This document shows, in pieces, positions 35,623-45,160 of a stretch of DNA of 64,000 nt. The stretch is taken from the NCBI RefSeq assembly GCF_000013445.1, contig NC_007796.1:1400936-1464935 (forward strand), in the 5' to 3' direction. Source of the stretch: Methanospirillum hungatei JF-1. Lineage in GTDB: Archaea > Halobacteriota > Methanomicrobia > Methanomicrobiales > Methanospirillaceae. The notes under the pieces are model-generated. The model worked only from the letters and a program-made list of their open reading frames with translations, did not search any database and was not told where the DNA came from. The number at the start of each line of letters is the position of its first letter. Position 1 is the stretch's first letter. The position numbers and the translations under genes are program-made.

Positions 35623-38121
35623 TCAGCGTATCTCTGCACTACATAGGTTCTCTATACCCACGGCCACATACCCGGTTATCTCCTCTTTTTCGTTCCGTAA
35701 TGCCCGGGTATTCCAGGTGATAGTATGCAGTCTTCCATTTTTTGCATGTATCTGTGTCTTCAAATTTGAAAAATAACTATCATCAGAAATGATATGAACA
35801 ATTTCACTGGTTATCTCTTTCCGATATGAAGCATCGGGATACAGGGATTTCCATATCCACTTTTTTCCGACCACCTCATCGGCTGTATAACCGCTTATCT
35901 CTTCAGCGGCCTTATTCCAGATGACAATATTTGTTTCCTTGTCCAGAACCATGATCCATACCAGGGCATTCTGAATGACACTCTCAAGGTATTGCTTGAT
36001 TGAGTGCAGCTCTTCCTGGGCTTTCTTCTGATCTGAAATATCCTCCAGTATCTCAACTGCCCCGATGATCCCACCATCTTCATTTCTTATAGGAGCTGCA
36101 GTAAAATAGAGCCATTTTCCATGCGTACCAAGAGACGGGAAGAAATCAACCGCCTCATAGGCTCCAGGTATTAATTTTGATGGGGAGTATTTACCGGCAT
36201 ACCACTTTTCAATCTGATCAGGAACATTATCAACCAGCAGGTCTGCAAGACAAGGCCTCTCTTCTTTATAAAAAGCCCGCCATTGCTGCGTGGATCCAAC
36301 GATCTCTGAAGAAGAGATGCCACTATGCTTGGAAAGTGCCAGGTTCCAGAACATAAGTTTATGATCTTTATCAATCACGAATGCCGGAACCGGAGATTCG
36401 TGAATAACTGCGTTCAATATGAGACCCTCCTGTTCCAGTTTCCGGTAGGCTTCTTTCTGCTCTGTGATATCCTCAAGGGTTTCTACTGCACCAATGATCT
36501 CTCCATCCTCATTTCTGATGAGGGCAGCAGTAAAATAGAGCCATTTTCCTGACTCTCCCATCCGGGGAAAATAATCAACCGCCTCATAGGCATCTTTCAC
36601 CAGGCCAGACCGGGAATATGTCCCCTTATACCATTGTGCTATTTTATCCTCCTGACCATCCACAAGAAGATCTGCAAGGCATGGCCTTTCGTTGAGATAA
36701 AATGCCATCCAATGATTTTTGGTTCCGATAACCCTGGATGAGGGAATACCACTGTACGCTGCAAGAGCCTCATTCCAATGAGTCACAATATGGTTTTTAT
36801 CAATTACAAACTGAGGAATAGGATTGCCCTGAATAACCGCCTCAAGTTTGGATTTACTCTCGATAAGTTCTCTCTGTGCTCTCTTTTCATCGGTGATGTC
36901 CCGTGCAACAATAGTAAAGCCGGATATGGTATCATCTTCATCCAGACGAATTGACATTTTGGCACTATATGACCGATTCTCTCCTGACACATGCATGTCA
37001 TAGTATATTTGTTCGGTTCGACCGCTTACAATCACCGCATTCATCGCAGATCCTAAAAGATCAGACAGATCAGGCGGGAGTATCTCACGATAATGATGCC
37101 CGATAAACTGTTCGGGAGGAATAAAATATTGCCCGGTATTTTCATTATAGGCATCAAGAAATACACCCTGTGTATCCAGAGTCAGGACCAGATCATCCAT
37201 CGAAGCGAGCGTAGAACGAAGTTTTTCCTCACTTTGGCGAAGTGCCTTCTCACTCTGGGAGATAGCAATGTATTGATGACGCAATTCCTCCTCTGTTGCC
37301 AGTATCTCCTCATATGATGCCCCCAAATCCTCTGTTTTTCTTTCTAATTCATTCAGAATTCGTTTATGCTCGGAGATATCACGAATGATCGACAAAAGAA
37401 GATAATTTCCCTTTACTTCGATTCTGTTTAGACTCACTTCTACTGGAATAAACGTTCCGTCTGTTTTTTTAAGTTTCCATTCAAAAAACCGGGGATTACC
37501 ATCAAGAGCTTCCTGTATCAGAATACCTGCCTTATCGATGGATAATGTATTGTCATCCTGATATTCCGGAGAGAAAGCAACCGGGCTCTTCCCAATGATA
37601 TCCTTCATATCCGCTGACAACAGTTCTTCAGTGCGGTGATTACATTCGATGATCCGGTTGCCATCCATGAGAAATATGGCATCCTGTGCTGCCTCAAAGA
37701 GAGTATGATATAATGTCTCACTGTAAATAAGATCCGCTTCTGCTTTTCGTTGCCGCACAATCTGTTCAATATTATTTTTAAGTTCTGCAAACTGAGAATG
37801 GGGGTCTCCTCCCTTTTGGAGGTATAAATCAGCTCCTTCTTTCAAAGCCTCAATGACGATCTCTTCACGACCCCTTCCGGTAAAAATTATGAAGGGGATC
37901 GTTTTGTTATCTCTTCTGACCGCCTTTAAAAATTCAATTCCATCCATTCCGGGCATCTGGTAATCAGATATGATCGCATCAAAGGCCCCAGAAGTAAGAA
38001 GACTTAGACCTTCCAAAGCTGAAGTCGATGTGGTAACCTGCATATCTCCTGAACGTTGCAGAAACAATCTGCATATGTCAAGAAGCACTGGCTCATCATC
38101 CACATAGAGTACTGATATCAT
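35623..38121 (-). CDS. Response regulator receiver with multiple PAS domains, no kinase
   Basis: 832 residues from ATG 38121 (MISVLYVDDEPVLL); the longer frame from 38172 would start within a TATA-like ATTATATG (38171-38178). It has an N-terminal REC domain (DDE, phospho-Asp in IISDYQMPGMDG, IIFTGR, Lys in LQKGG), then about five PAS domains and a coiled segment (approx. 265-310). PAS 3 and 4 are internal duplicates sharing RPCLADLLVD and GKWLYFTAA. The protein ends after the last PAS without HisKA or HATPase. It probably relays a sensed signal by protein contact. Confidence 0.85.
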   Translation of the reverse strand: MISVLYVDDEPVLLDICRLFLQRSGDMQVTTSTSALEGLSLLTSGAFDAIISDYQMPGMDGIEFLKAVRRDNKTIPFIIFTGRGREEIVIEALKEGADLYLQKGGDPHSQFAELKNNIEQIVRQRKAEADLIYSETLYHTLFEAAQDAIFLMDGNRIIECNHRTEELLSADMKDIIGKSPVAFSPEYQDDNTLSIDKAGILIQEALDGNPRFFEWKLKKTDGTFIPVEVSLNRIEVKGNYLLLSIIRDISEHKRILNELERKTEDLGASYEEILATEEELRHQYIAISQSEKALRQSEEKLRSTLASMDDLVLTLDTQGVFLDAYNENTGQYFIPPEQFIGHHYREILPPDLSDLLGSAMNAVIVSGRTEQIYYDMHVSGENRSYSAKMSIRLDEDDTISGFTIVARDITDEKRAQRELIESKSKLEAVIQGNPIPQFVIDKNHIVTHWNEALAAYSGIPSSRVIGTKNHWMAFYLNERPCLADLLVDGQEDKIAQWYKGTYSRSGLVKDAYEAVDYFPRMGESGKWLYFTAALIRNEDGEIIGAVETLEDITEQKEAYRKLEQEGLILNAVIHESPVPAFVIDKDHKLMFWNLALSKHSGISSSEIVGSTQQWRAFYKEERPCLADLLVDNVPDQIEKWYAGKYSPSKLIPGAYEAVDFFPSLGTHGKWLYFTAAPIRNEDGGIIGAVEILEDISDQKKAQEELHSIKQYLESVIQNALVWIMVLDKETNIVIWNKAAEEISGYTADEVVGKKWIWKSLYPDASYRKEITSEIVHIISDDSYFSNLKTQIHAKNGRLHTITWNTRALRNEKEEITGYVAVGIENLCSAEIR

Positions 38122-38172
38122 AGATGATTCCAAATTGTGAATGCATACCTGCAATTCAACTGATACACACAT

Positions 38173-38424
38173 ATAATCATTTACAGGGTTTAAAATATCT
38201 GCTATCTCAAAAGAGTGCTAAAAAAGAATTTCTAATTTTATTTTTATGTTGAAATATTTACTCAAAAAATATTAAAATGGAAAATATACTCCTTCCATCC
38301 AATCAGAATTGTATATGATATCCTTTCAGATACTCAGCACTATAAATATGATTAGGAGGAGATGTATTCCCATTCTTCGATTCAGATATACAATCACCGA
38401 TAAGAAAAGGAGTAATAAAATAGA
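38173..38424. other. Divergent promoter region, REC-PAS gene and DUF2115 gene
   Basis: About 250 A/T-rich bases containing the leftward TATA-like ATTATATG (38171-38178) and several rightward A/T boxes (38330-38350, 38395-38412). No gene is seen. Confidence 0.5.
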
Positions 38425-39096
38425 ATGGTTAAGTTACTCACATTCGATAAAGGGAAAGTTACCGGCACTCATTCAATTGCTGATGCGTGTAGGAGACTTT
38501 CTTCGCTCCTGATGCGAGGAGATTTAGGTCTTGCAATTGCTGATATCGTCCTTACATACTCACCCAACGATCTGAAACAGATGAAAGTGAATTTTTCTGG
38601 AAAGATCGATTCACTCTCTCCGGATTATAAAAAAGAACTTGAAGAGACGATTGCTGTATTCCTTGACGGAACATACCAGAACATCCGACTCATGAACCAG
38701 CAGGGTTCGTTTGCAACGATTCAGGAACCAGTTTCAGATCAAGCGAAAGAATACTGGATGATGGTTGCAGACCGATGCTCAACCGGAGATATACCTGGAA
38801 ACCGACTTCGTTTTTTAAAATTTCTCCTTTCAGGTTTTTGTATGTTCGTCCAGGAGATACCAGGTCATCCGGTTGGCATGCCCTTCCCCGGAGGAGATAA
38901 AGTCGATTTCATAGACGGGAAGTATTATTGCCCGGTCCGAACCAAGTCACATGATGTTGATGCAGCCCTTTGCCCGTTTTGCCCGGCAGAACAGACCCCG
39001 GATATCGGATATCTCAAGCCACCAATAAAGGGAAGTAAACATCGAAAGCAGGAGTATATTAAGAATATCTACGATTATCATCATTTTAACGGGTAA
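38425..39096 (+). CDS. DUF2115 (UPF0305) family protein
   Basis: 223 residues. The family is found mainly in methanogens. The C-terminal half has HPVGMPFPGG, YYCPVRTKSHDVDAALCPFCPAEQTP (approx. 158-183), a cysteine set that could bind a metal. The N-terminal about 110 residues are helical. Function unknown; no operon partner. Confidence 0.83.
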   Translation: MVKLLTFDKGKVTGTHSIADACRRLSSLLMRGDLGLAIADIVLTYSPNDLKQMKVNFSGKIDSLSPDYKKELEETIAVFLDGTYQNIRLMNQQGSFATIQEPVSDQAKEYWMMVADRCSTGDIPGNRLRFLKFLLSGFCMFVQEIPGHPVGMPFPGGDKVDFIDGKYYCPVRTKSHDVDAALCPFCPAEQTPDIGYLKPPIKGSKHRKQEYIKNIYDYHHFNG

Positions 39097-39296
39097 ATCG
39101 GAGCAGTTCTCATATTCATTTCTGCTAATTGGAGGAGGAATAATTGGTAAGATACTCATTCTCCCTTTCCATAGCTTCTCTCATCCGACTCTCAATAAGC
39201 GGTGCATTCTTCCTGCGATAACCCGGAACACCGTGTCTTGAAAAGTTAGAAAAGCAAAGTCTTATTTCTTATACAAGTCCATATACGACAGATATC
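39097..39296. other. Intergenic region with a short antisense coding scrap
   Basis: On the minus strand between about 39128 and 39255 a frame without a start reads FSNFSRHGVPGYRRKNAPLI then ESRMREAMERENEYL before a stop. It looks protein-like and may be the tail of a lost gene, but I cannot name a family. The promoter of the downstream membrane protein (ttatttcttatacaag, 39262-39277) is also here. Confidence 0.35.
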
Positions 39297-39854
39297 ATGA
39301 GCGAAGAAGATATTACCAACGCAGAAATAGATGCGGCTGTCAGGAGTATGCCCTGGTGGCTCGTTCTTGTCTGGGGAATAATGGCTATCATAATTGGTCT
39401 GATGTTTATCACTACTCCCCTGATCACCACCTATTACCTGGTTCTATTCATGGGAGTATACTGGTTTGTTGGAGGAATATTCACCCTTGCGAGTTTGTTC
39501 AGTGATAAAACAAACATGGGATGGAAGATTTTTCTTGCAATCATCAGTATCCTCGCTGGAATCGCAATCATGGCACAACCCCTGTTTGGATCAATTATTG
39601 TCGTGACAATGCTGGTGTTTTTCATCGGATTCTGGGGTATACTCATTGGTGGAACAAAACTCTATGAAGCGATGCGATCAAAAGATGCCGGAGCAGGTAT
39701 TCTTGGAGCACTCAGTATTGTCTTTGGTATCATCCTACTCATCTTCCCATGGGGAGCAGCACTTGCTCTTCCACTGATTGCTGGAGCATTTGCATTACTT
39801 GCGGGGATATGTTCTGTAGGAGTGGCTTTTCAGGTCAAGAAGGCACAGGCCTGA
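39297..39854 (+). CDS. HdeD/DUF308 family membrane protein
   Basis: 185 residues with six membrane helices arranged as three hairpins, the HdeD/DUF308 pattern (WWLVLVWGIMAIIIGL; GVYWFVGGIFTLASLF; GFWGILIGGTKLYEAM; ILGALSIVFGIILLI). The family has been tied to acid resistance in enterobacteria, but its role in archaea is unknown. A T-rich stretch directly after the stop (39862) may terminate transcription. Confidence 0.85.
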   Translation: MSEEDITNAEIDAAVRSMPWWLVLVWGIMAIIIGLMFITTPLITTYYLVLFMGVYWFVGGIFTLASLFSDKTNMGWKIFLAIISILAGIAIMAQPLFGSIIVVTMLVFFIGFWGILIGGTKLYEAMRSKDAGAGILGALSIVFGIILLIFPWGAALALPLIAGAFALLAGICSVGVAFQVKKAQA

Positions 39855-39956
39855 ACCCTCTCCTTTTTTTTCGGAATTTTTTAAAATATTAACCAGCCTT
39901 TTTTCTTGATTTCAACTATGCATTATTTTTCGGTGAGAAAAGATAAAAGAGGGTTT

Positions 39957-40406
39957 TTATGGTACCCGTGTCCAGGTCCCTGCAGCAACGACCGAGTCAT
40001 TATCAGTAACATGGCCATAGATAGCATACATGAAATCATCAGAAATTAATTCGCATGAGGTAAAAACATCCATATCGGCAAAGTGAACTGTTTTATCATC
40101 AAGACCGATTACTCCGATAATTGTCTCATTTAATCCTTTGTCAGATGAGAATTCGCAATATAACACACGGCCTTCCTGCTCAGTGATCTCTGCATGAGCA
40201 GTGAGGTTGCTAAACTTTCCTTCGTGATGCGTGAAATCACCACTTTTATCCTCTTACATTAAAACTGCCCCCTTTGACTCGACAATCCAGTAACCAACCA
40301 GACTGGGGATGTCTGAAGGATCTTCATCAACAGCAGGCTGATAAGCAATACCACACGAACATCCTATAATAAATAGGATAATAACAAAAACCAGACTTGT
40401 TCTCAT
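39957..40406 (-). pseudogene. Lipoprotein-like gene with in-frame stop
   Basis: From ATG 40406 the frame encodes a signal sequence with a lipobox-like cysteine (MRTSLVFVIILFIIGCSCG) and GYWIVESKGAVLM, then TAA at 40254-40256. The same frame continues without a break (EDKSGDFTHHEGKFSNLTAH ... YAIYGHVTDNDSVVAAGTW) to 39957. Total 149 codons. A single nonsense mutation is the simplest reading. The protein would be a secreted, membrane-anchored beta-rich protein of unknown role. Confidence 0.75.
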
Positions 40407-40554
40407 ACAAATTTTCACAGTTTCCTATTGTTTTTGGATATAATAATCCTTTACACCTTTGATCAATGAAATAGTATATACTCAAAATCTCCTGATTCCA
40501 GGTAGAAAACCGATCCTATTATACCCACAAAAATTAATCATGCTATGTTCACAT

Positions 40555-42504
40555 ATGAAATTTTTCAGGGTTTTGATCAGTATTCTCTGTCTCGTTTTGA
40601 TATGCGGGACAGGATTTGCGGATAACAGGAATGATGCATCAGAGTACACCATTGCTATCCATGAAAAAATGAATGACACTCCAGCCTGGGATAACAATGA
40701 TGAAGATTTTGATTTTGCAACCAGGGGTTTTATTGCGACGGATGATCCGCTGACTATCCCTTCGGTATATCCCGGGTATATTTCATGGGACATGGAGGCA
40801 TATAAATATCTGAATAATGATACCCGTCCGGATACGATTAACCCGCTTTTGTATAGACAGAGCCAGTTGAATAACATCAACGGTCTGTTTGAAGTCACCG
40901 ATGGGATATACCAGGTAAGGGGATATGATGTCACCAGTATGAGCCTTATCAAAGGAGATACCGGTTGGATAGTCATTGACCCGATGACTTCCGTGGAAAC
41001 TGCACAAGCTGCAATGGAACTCGTGAATAGATCACTTGGAGATTTTCCCGTTAAAGCCGTCATCTATTCTCACCCCCATGCTGATCACTACCAGGGCGTA
41101 AAGGGAGTCATTACCGAGGAGGAAGTAAAGACGGGTGATGTCCAGATCATCGCACCCGAGCATTTTATGGAGCATGCTCTCAGTGAAAATGTATATGCAG
41201 GCAATGCCATGCAACGAAGAGCGACCTACCAGTACGGTATTCAGCTTCCAAAGGATGCAAAAGGGAATGTCGATATAGGTCTTGGGAAAAGTCCATCTGT
41301 TGGAGTTGCTTCACTCATCGCTCCTACCATTGATATCACCCATACCGGACAGAAGGTCTCCATTGATGGAATAGACATGGAATTCCATCTGACAACAAAT
41401 ACCGAAGCACCGGTAGAACTTGACATATGGTTCCCCCAGAAAAAAGCCCTCCTGATGGCAGAAGACTGCACGGCAACGCTCCATAATGTTCTGACACTCC
41501 GTGGAGCACAGGTCAGGGATCCGCTCGCCTGGGCAAATGCTCTTGATGAAGCCAGGCAGTTATACGGAGATCAAGCTGAGGTGGTCTTCTGTTCCCATCA
41601 CTGGCCCAGATTCGGGAATGATAAAGTTATAGAACTCCTCGAAAACCAGAGGGATTTATACAAATACATCAACGACCAAACCCTGAATCTCATCAACAAA
41701 GGATATACCATGGATGAGATCGCGAGTATGATTGAACCTCCCGAATCTCTCAGGGAATTCTGGTACACTTACGGATTTTATGGCCAGATCTACATGGGAG
41801 TCAAAGCGACCTACCAGAAATATCTGGGCTTTTATGATGGCAATCCGATTAACTTAAAACGCCTTCCACCGGAGGAATTTGCCTCATACATGACCGAATA
41901 CATGGGAGGGGCTGAGTCCACTATGATCCGGCTGCAGGAGCATTATGATGCTGGGGAGTATGAACTGGTTGCCTCAATTGCACATTACCTCGTCTTTGCC
42001 GATCCAACCAATATGGCTGCACGGGAGATAGAAGCTGCTGCACTTGAACAACTCGGATATCAGACAGAGTCAGGAACTGCACGAAATGCATACCTGTCAG
42101 CAGCCCAGGATCTCAGACGGGAAGAGCCGATAAAAGAGATGAGCGGGATTTCCGAAGATATTATGAAGGCCATGACCATGAGCCAGTTACTTGATTATAT
42201 CTCTGTCAGGGTTAACAAGGAAAAAGTCAACGGTGAGAATTACCAGATGAATTTAATATTATCAGACTCCGGAGACAAGGCTTTGATACAAGTAAAAAAT
42301 GATGTGCTTGTCTATCGGGTTGATGTACAATCATCCGAAGCAGATGTAACGGTGACCATGCCTCGAAAGACCCTTGAACAACTTGCCCTCAATCCGACAC
42401 TTGCACTGGAAGATGTCACCGTAACCGGAGATTCAGGTTTGTTTGACCGGTTTGTCAGTATGCTTGATGTATTTGATCCAGGGTTCAATATTGTCCTTCC
42501 CTAA
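40555..42504 (+). CDS. Secreted alkylsulfatase (SdsA/BDS1-type, MBL fold)
   Basis: 649 residues from ATG 40555, which starts a signal peptide (MKFFRVLISILCLVLICGTG). The zinc motif YSHPHADHYQG (approx. 181-191), the DIWFPQKKALLMAEDC block, and SHHWPRFG are typical of type III alkylsulfatases. A middle alkyl-sulfatase dimerisation domain (RLPPEEFASYMTEYMGGAES) and an SCP2-like C-terminal domain follow. The family hydrolyses alkyl sulfate esters. An exported copy in a methanogen is unusual and suggests acquisition from bacteria. A TATA-like ggatataataatc at 40436 puts the transcript start close to 40465, so ATG 40459 is unlikely. Confidence 0.88.
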   Translation: MKFFRVLISILCLVLICGTGFADNRNDASEYTIAIHEKMNDTPAWDNNDEDFDFATRGFIATDDPLTIPSVYPGYISWDMEAYKYLNNDTRPDTINPLLYRQSQLNNINGLFEVTDGIYQVRGYDVTSMSLIKGDTGWIVIDPMTSVETAQAAMELVNRSLGDFPVKAVIYSHPHADHYQGVKGVITEEEVKTGDVQIIAPEHFMEHALSENVYAGNAMQRRATYQYGIQLPKDAKGNVDIGLGKSPSVGVASLIAPTIDITHTGQKVSIDGIDMEFHLTTNTEAPVELDIWFPQKKALLMAEDCTATLHNVLTLRGAQVRDPLAWANALDEARQLYGDQAEVVFCSHHWPRFGNDKVIELLENQRDLYKYINDQTLNLINKGYTMDEIASMIEPPESLREFWYTYGFYGQIYMGVKATYQKYLGFYDGNPINLKRLPPEEFASYMTEYMGGAESTMIRLQEHYDAGEYELVASIAHYLVFADPTNMAAREIEAAALEQLGYQTESGTARNAYLSAAQDLRREEPIKEMSGISEDIMKAMTMSQLLDYISVRVNKEKVNGENYQMNLILSDSGDKALIQVKNDVLVYRVDVQSSEADVTVTMPRKTLEQLALNPTLALEDVTVTGDSGLFDRFVSMLDVFDPGFNIVLP

Positions 42505-42553
42505 CTTTTCCTTTTTTCCAGGATAATAACAACCTTTATCCCAACTCACTACA

Positions 42554-42589
42554 GAATCACAATTATTCTCTCTCGAAATAATGTGATTC
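42554..42589. promoter_or_regulatory. Inverted repeat upstream of the CO dehydrogenase operon
   Basis: Left arm gaatcacaattatt (42554-42567) and right arm aataatgtgattc (42577-42589) pair over 13 bases with one bulged A and a 9-base spacer. It lies 44 bp before the cooF ATG and 50 bp after the alkylsulfatase stop. It could be an operator for the coo operon or the stem of a terminator for the upstream gene. There is no T-run after the right arm, which slightly favours an operator. Confidence 0.6.
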
Positions 42590-42632
42590 ATGATTCGGTG
42601 TGTGAAATTAAAACGTAACAGAGGTACCATGG

Positions 42633-43238
42633 ATGAAAACCGTCTTTGTTCGGCAGGAGCGATGTGTCGGGTGCAGGCATTGTGAGGTTGCCTGTGCGAT
42701 TGCACATTCGCAAAGTAAGAGTCTGATTCCGGCAATCTTGGAAGAAATGAAGTCTTACCCACGCATCTTTGTAGAGGCTGTTGACAATTATCTGAAATTT
42801 CCGAACCGGTGCAGACATTGCGACCCTGCCCCCTGTATGCAGGTCTGTCCGACCGGATCACTCAGCCGGGATGAAAGTACCGGTTCTGTTCTTGTTGATT
42901 ACCTGAAATGTATCAGGTGTGGTGTCTGTGCCATGGCCTGCCCTTTTGGAATTATTGAGTTCCGGAAGGTTATCAAGCCAGCACCGGATCGGGAAGTCAA
43001 TGCAAAATGTGACAATTGTATCGAAAGGCTTGGAGAAGGAAAAATTCCGGCATGTGCAGAGGCATGTAAGACAGGTGCTCTGGAATTTGGTGAGATCAAT
43101 GATCTTATCCGGGTAGCGAGGAGTGATTTTACAACCCAAATGATCACATCACGGGGAGCTGAAATCGAAGTCCCCGTCATTCCAGAGAACATCAGAGCAT
43201 TTCAGGCAGTAATGGAAAGACTTGCATCATTATCATAA
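42633..43238 (+). CDS. cooF: CooF-type ferredoxin of CO dehydrogenase
   Basis: 201 residues with four 4Fe-4S cysteine sets: CVGCRHCEVACAIAHS (approx. 10-25), CRHCDPAPCMQVCPTGSL (approx. 60-77), CIRCGVCAMACPFGII (approx. 92-107) and CDNCIERL...CAEACKTGAL (approx. 129-149). This is the CooF/HycB/DMSO-reductase B pattern. It should carry electrons from CooS. It is first in the operon, 15 bp before cooS, which has GGAGG in the gap. Confidence 0.9.
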   Translation: MKTVFVRQERCVGCRHCEVACAIAHSQSKSLIPAILEEMKSYPRIFVEAVDNYLKFPNRCRHCDPAPCMQVCPTGSLSRDESTGSVLVDYLKCIRCGVCAMACPFGIIEFRKVIKPAPDREVNAKCDNCIERLGEGKIPACAEACKTGALEFGEINDLIRVARSDFTTQMITSRGAEIEVPVIPENIRAFQAVMERLASLS

Positions 43239-43253
43239 GAGGAGGGTGGACAT

Positions 43254-45140
43254 ATGACAGAACAGGATATAAGAATAGAAGCGGAAAGGAGAGCATCAGA
43301 CCGGACCGACCAGGAGATAATCAGGAAAACATTGGACGAGGGTGTTCAGACCGTCTGGGATAGATTTGCCCTTCAACAGCCTCAGTGCGGGTTTGGGCAA
43401 CTTGGAGTCTGCTGTAATAATTGTGCCATGGGCCCCTGCAGAATAGATCCATTCGGTGGAAAGACTTCCCTTGGGGTATGTGGTGCGAATGTGGACACCA
43501 TTGTTGCACGGAATCTTCTTGATGACTTAAGTGTGGGAGCTGCTGCCCATTCAGATCATGGAAGGGAAGTTGTTCAGGTTCTGCTTGAAACTGCTGAAGG
43601 ACATGGACAAGGCTACCAGATCAAGGATGTTGAAAAATTACACCGGCTCGCAACCGAATACGGAATTCAGACAGATGGGCGGAGTCCAAACGATATAGCA
43701 AAAGATCTTGCTCTTGGTATCCTTGAAGAATTTGGTACTATTAAAAACAGGATCCAGTTGGCGGAACTGGCCCCGGATAAGACGAAAGATATCTGGAGAA
43801 AAACCGGGATCATGCCCAGAAGTATTGATCGTGAAATCGTGGAGGCAATGCATCGCATTCACATGGGAGTTGATGCGGATTATGTGAATCTGCTCCTACA
43901 TGCGATGAGAACGTCGCTCTCTGACGGATGGGGAGGTTCCATGGCAGCAACGGAATGTTCAGACATCTTGTTTGGCACTCCAACTCCGCTCACATCAATC
44001 ACAAACCTTGCTACCCTGAGCAGGGATAAGGTCAATATTGTCCTTCATGGCCATAATCCCCTGCTCTCTCAGATGATAGTCAATGTCGCAGAAGAACCTG
44101 ACCTGAAAAAAATGGCTGAGGAAAAGGGAGCAAAAGGGATCAATCTTGTTGGCATGTGCTGTACCGGCAATGAACTCCTCATGAGAAGCGGCATTCCGCT
44201 TGCCGGTTCATTCTTTGATCAGGAACTTGCCATTGCAACCGGGGCAGTCGAGGCAATGGTTGTTGATTATCAATGTATATATCACTCCATTCCGCTGACA
44301 GCCAGTTGTTACCATACCAAAGTAATTACAACCAGCACCAAGGGAAAGATCTCTGGAACTATATACAAAGAATTCAGACCAGAAAATGCCCGAGATACCG
44401 CTCATGAGATAATAAAACTGGCAATAGAGAACTTCCCGAACAGAAATCCTGACCGGGTCAGAATCCCTGAACGGCCTATGAAAGTAATGGCAGGATTCTC
44501 TGAAGAGACGATCAGAAAAGCTCTTGGAGGAACCTACAAACCACTCATCGATGCCATCGTTGCCGGTACAATCAAAGGATGTGTGGGTATTGTCGGATGT
44601 AATAATCCACGGATTAAACAGGACTATGGGCATATAACCCTTGCAAAGGAACTTATCAAACGCAATATCCTGGTTGTCGAGACCGGATGCTCAGCCATTG
44701 CCTGCGGAAAAGCAGGCCTATTAGTTCCCGAAGCAGCAGATCTCGCTGGAGAAGGACTTGCATCAGTGTGCAGGCTACTTGGTATTCCTCCAGTCCTGCA
44801 TATGGGATCCTGTGTTGACTGTTCTAGAATTCTGGTATTAGCGGCCAATATTGCGAAAGAGCTCGGAGTTGGAATCGGGGATCTCCCAATCGGTGGAGCA
44901 GCTCCGGAATGGTACTCTCAGAAAGCCATCTCAATCGGGACCTACTTTGTTTCATCCGGTGTCTATACAGTTCTTGGTATACCGCCGAAGATCTTCGGCA
45001 GTAGCAATGTTCTGAATCTGCTCGCAGACGGAGTAAAGGGGATTACAAATTCTGCATTCGCGGTTGAACCAGATCCCCTGAAGACCGCTGATCTCCTTGA
45101 AGCAGAGATCAACCGGAAGAGAAAGGCACTAAACATTTAA
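43254..45140 (+). CDS. cooS: Monofunctional Ni-Fe carbon monoxide dehydrogenase
   Basis: 628 residues, normal for CooS. It oxidises CO with water to CO2, two electrons and two protons. Cluster D/B cysteines are seen in CGFGQLGVCCNNCAMGPCR (approx. 45-63). C-cluster ligands are in GMCCTGNELL, GCVGIVGCNNPR, TGCSAIACGKAGLL and GSCVDCSR. The acetyl-CoA synthase partners (CdhA-E) are absent here, so this is the anaerobic monofunctional form. It is followed by diaphorase-like genes instead of an energy-converting hydrogenase. Confidence 0.95.
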   Translation: MTEQDIRIEAERRASDRTDQEIIRKTLDEGVQTVWDRFALQQPQCGFGQLGVCCNNCAMGPCRIDPFGGKTSLGVCGANVDTIVARNLLDDLSVGAAAHSDHGREVVQVLLETAEGHGQGYQIKDVEKLHRLATEYGIQTDGRSPNDIAKDLALGILEEFGTIKNRIQLAELAPDKTKDIWRKTGIMPRSIDREIVEAMHRIHMGVDADYVNLLLHAMRTSLSDGWGGSMAATECSDILFGTPTPLTSITNLATLSRDKVNIVLHGHNPLLSQMIVNVAEEPDLKKMAEEKGAKGINLVGMCCTGNELLMRSGIPLAGSFFDQELAIATGAVEAMVVDYQCIYHSIPLTASCYHTKVITTSTKGKISGTIYKEFRPENARDTAHEIIKLAIENFPNRNPDRVRIPERPMKVMAGFSEETIRKALGGTYKPLIDAIVAGTIKGCVGIVGCNNPRIKQDYGHITLAKELIKRNILVVETGCSAIACGKAGLLVPEAADLAGEGLASVCRLLGIPPVLHMGSCVDCSRILVLAANIAKELGVGIGDLPIGGAAPEWYSQKAISIGTYFVSSGVYTVLGIPPKIFGSSNVLNLLADGVKGITNSAFAVEPDPLKTADLLEAEINRKRKALNI

Positions 45141-45160
45141 CCTTCCTTTTGGAGAGCATA

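Noticed and set aside
40482-41063. 193-codon minus-strand frame
   Set aside because: Antisense to the alkylsulfatase signal peptide and metal-binding region; no independent support.
42554-42589. CooA/CRP-type binding site upstream of cooF
   Set aside because: The TCACA and TGTGA words are in the opposite order and spacing to a CRP/CooA site, and archaea rarely have these regulators; kept only as an unassigned inverted repeat.
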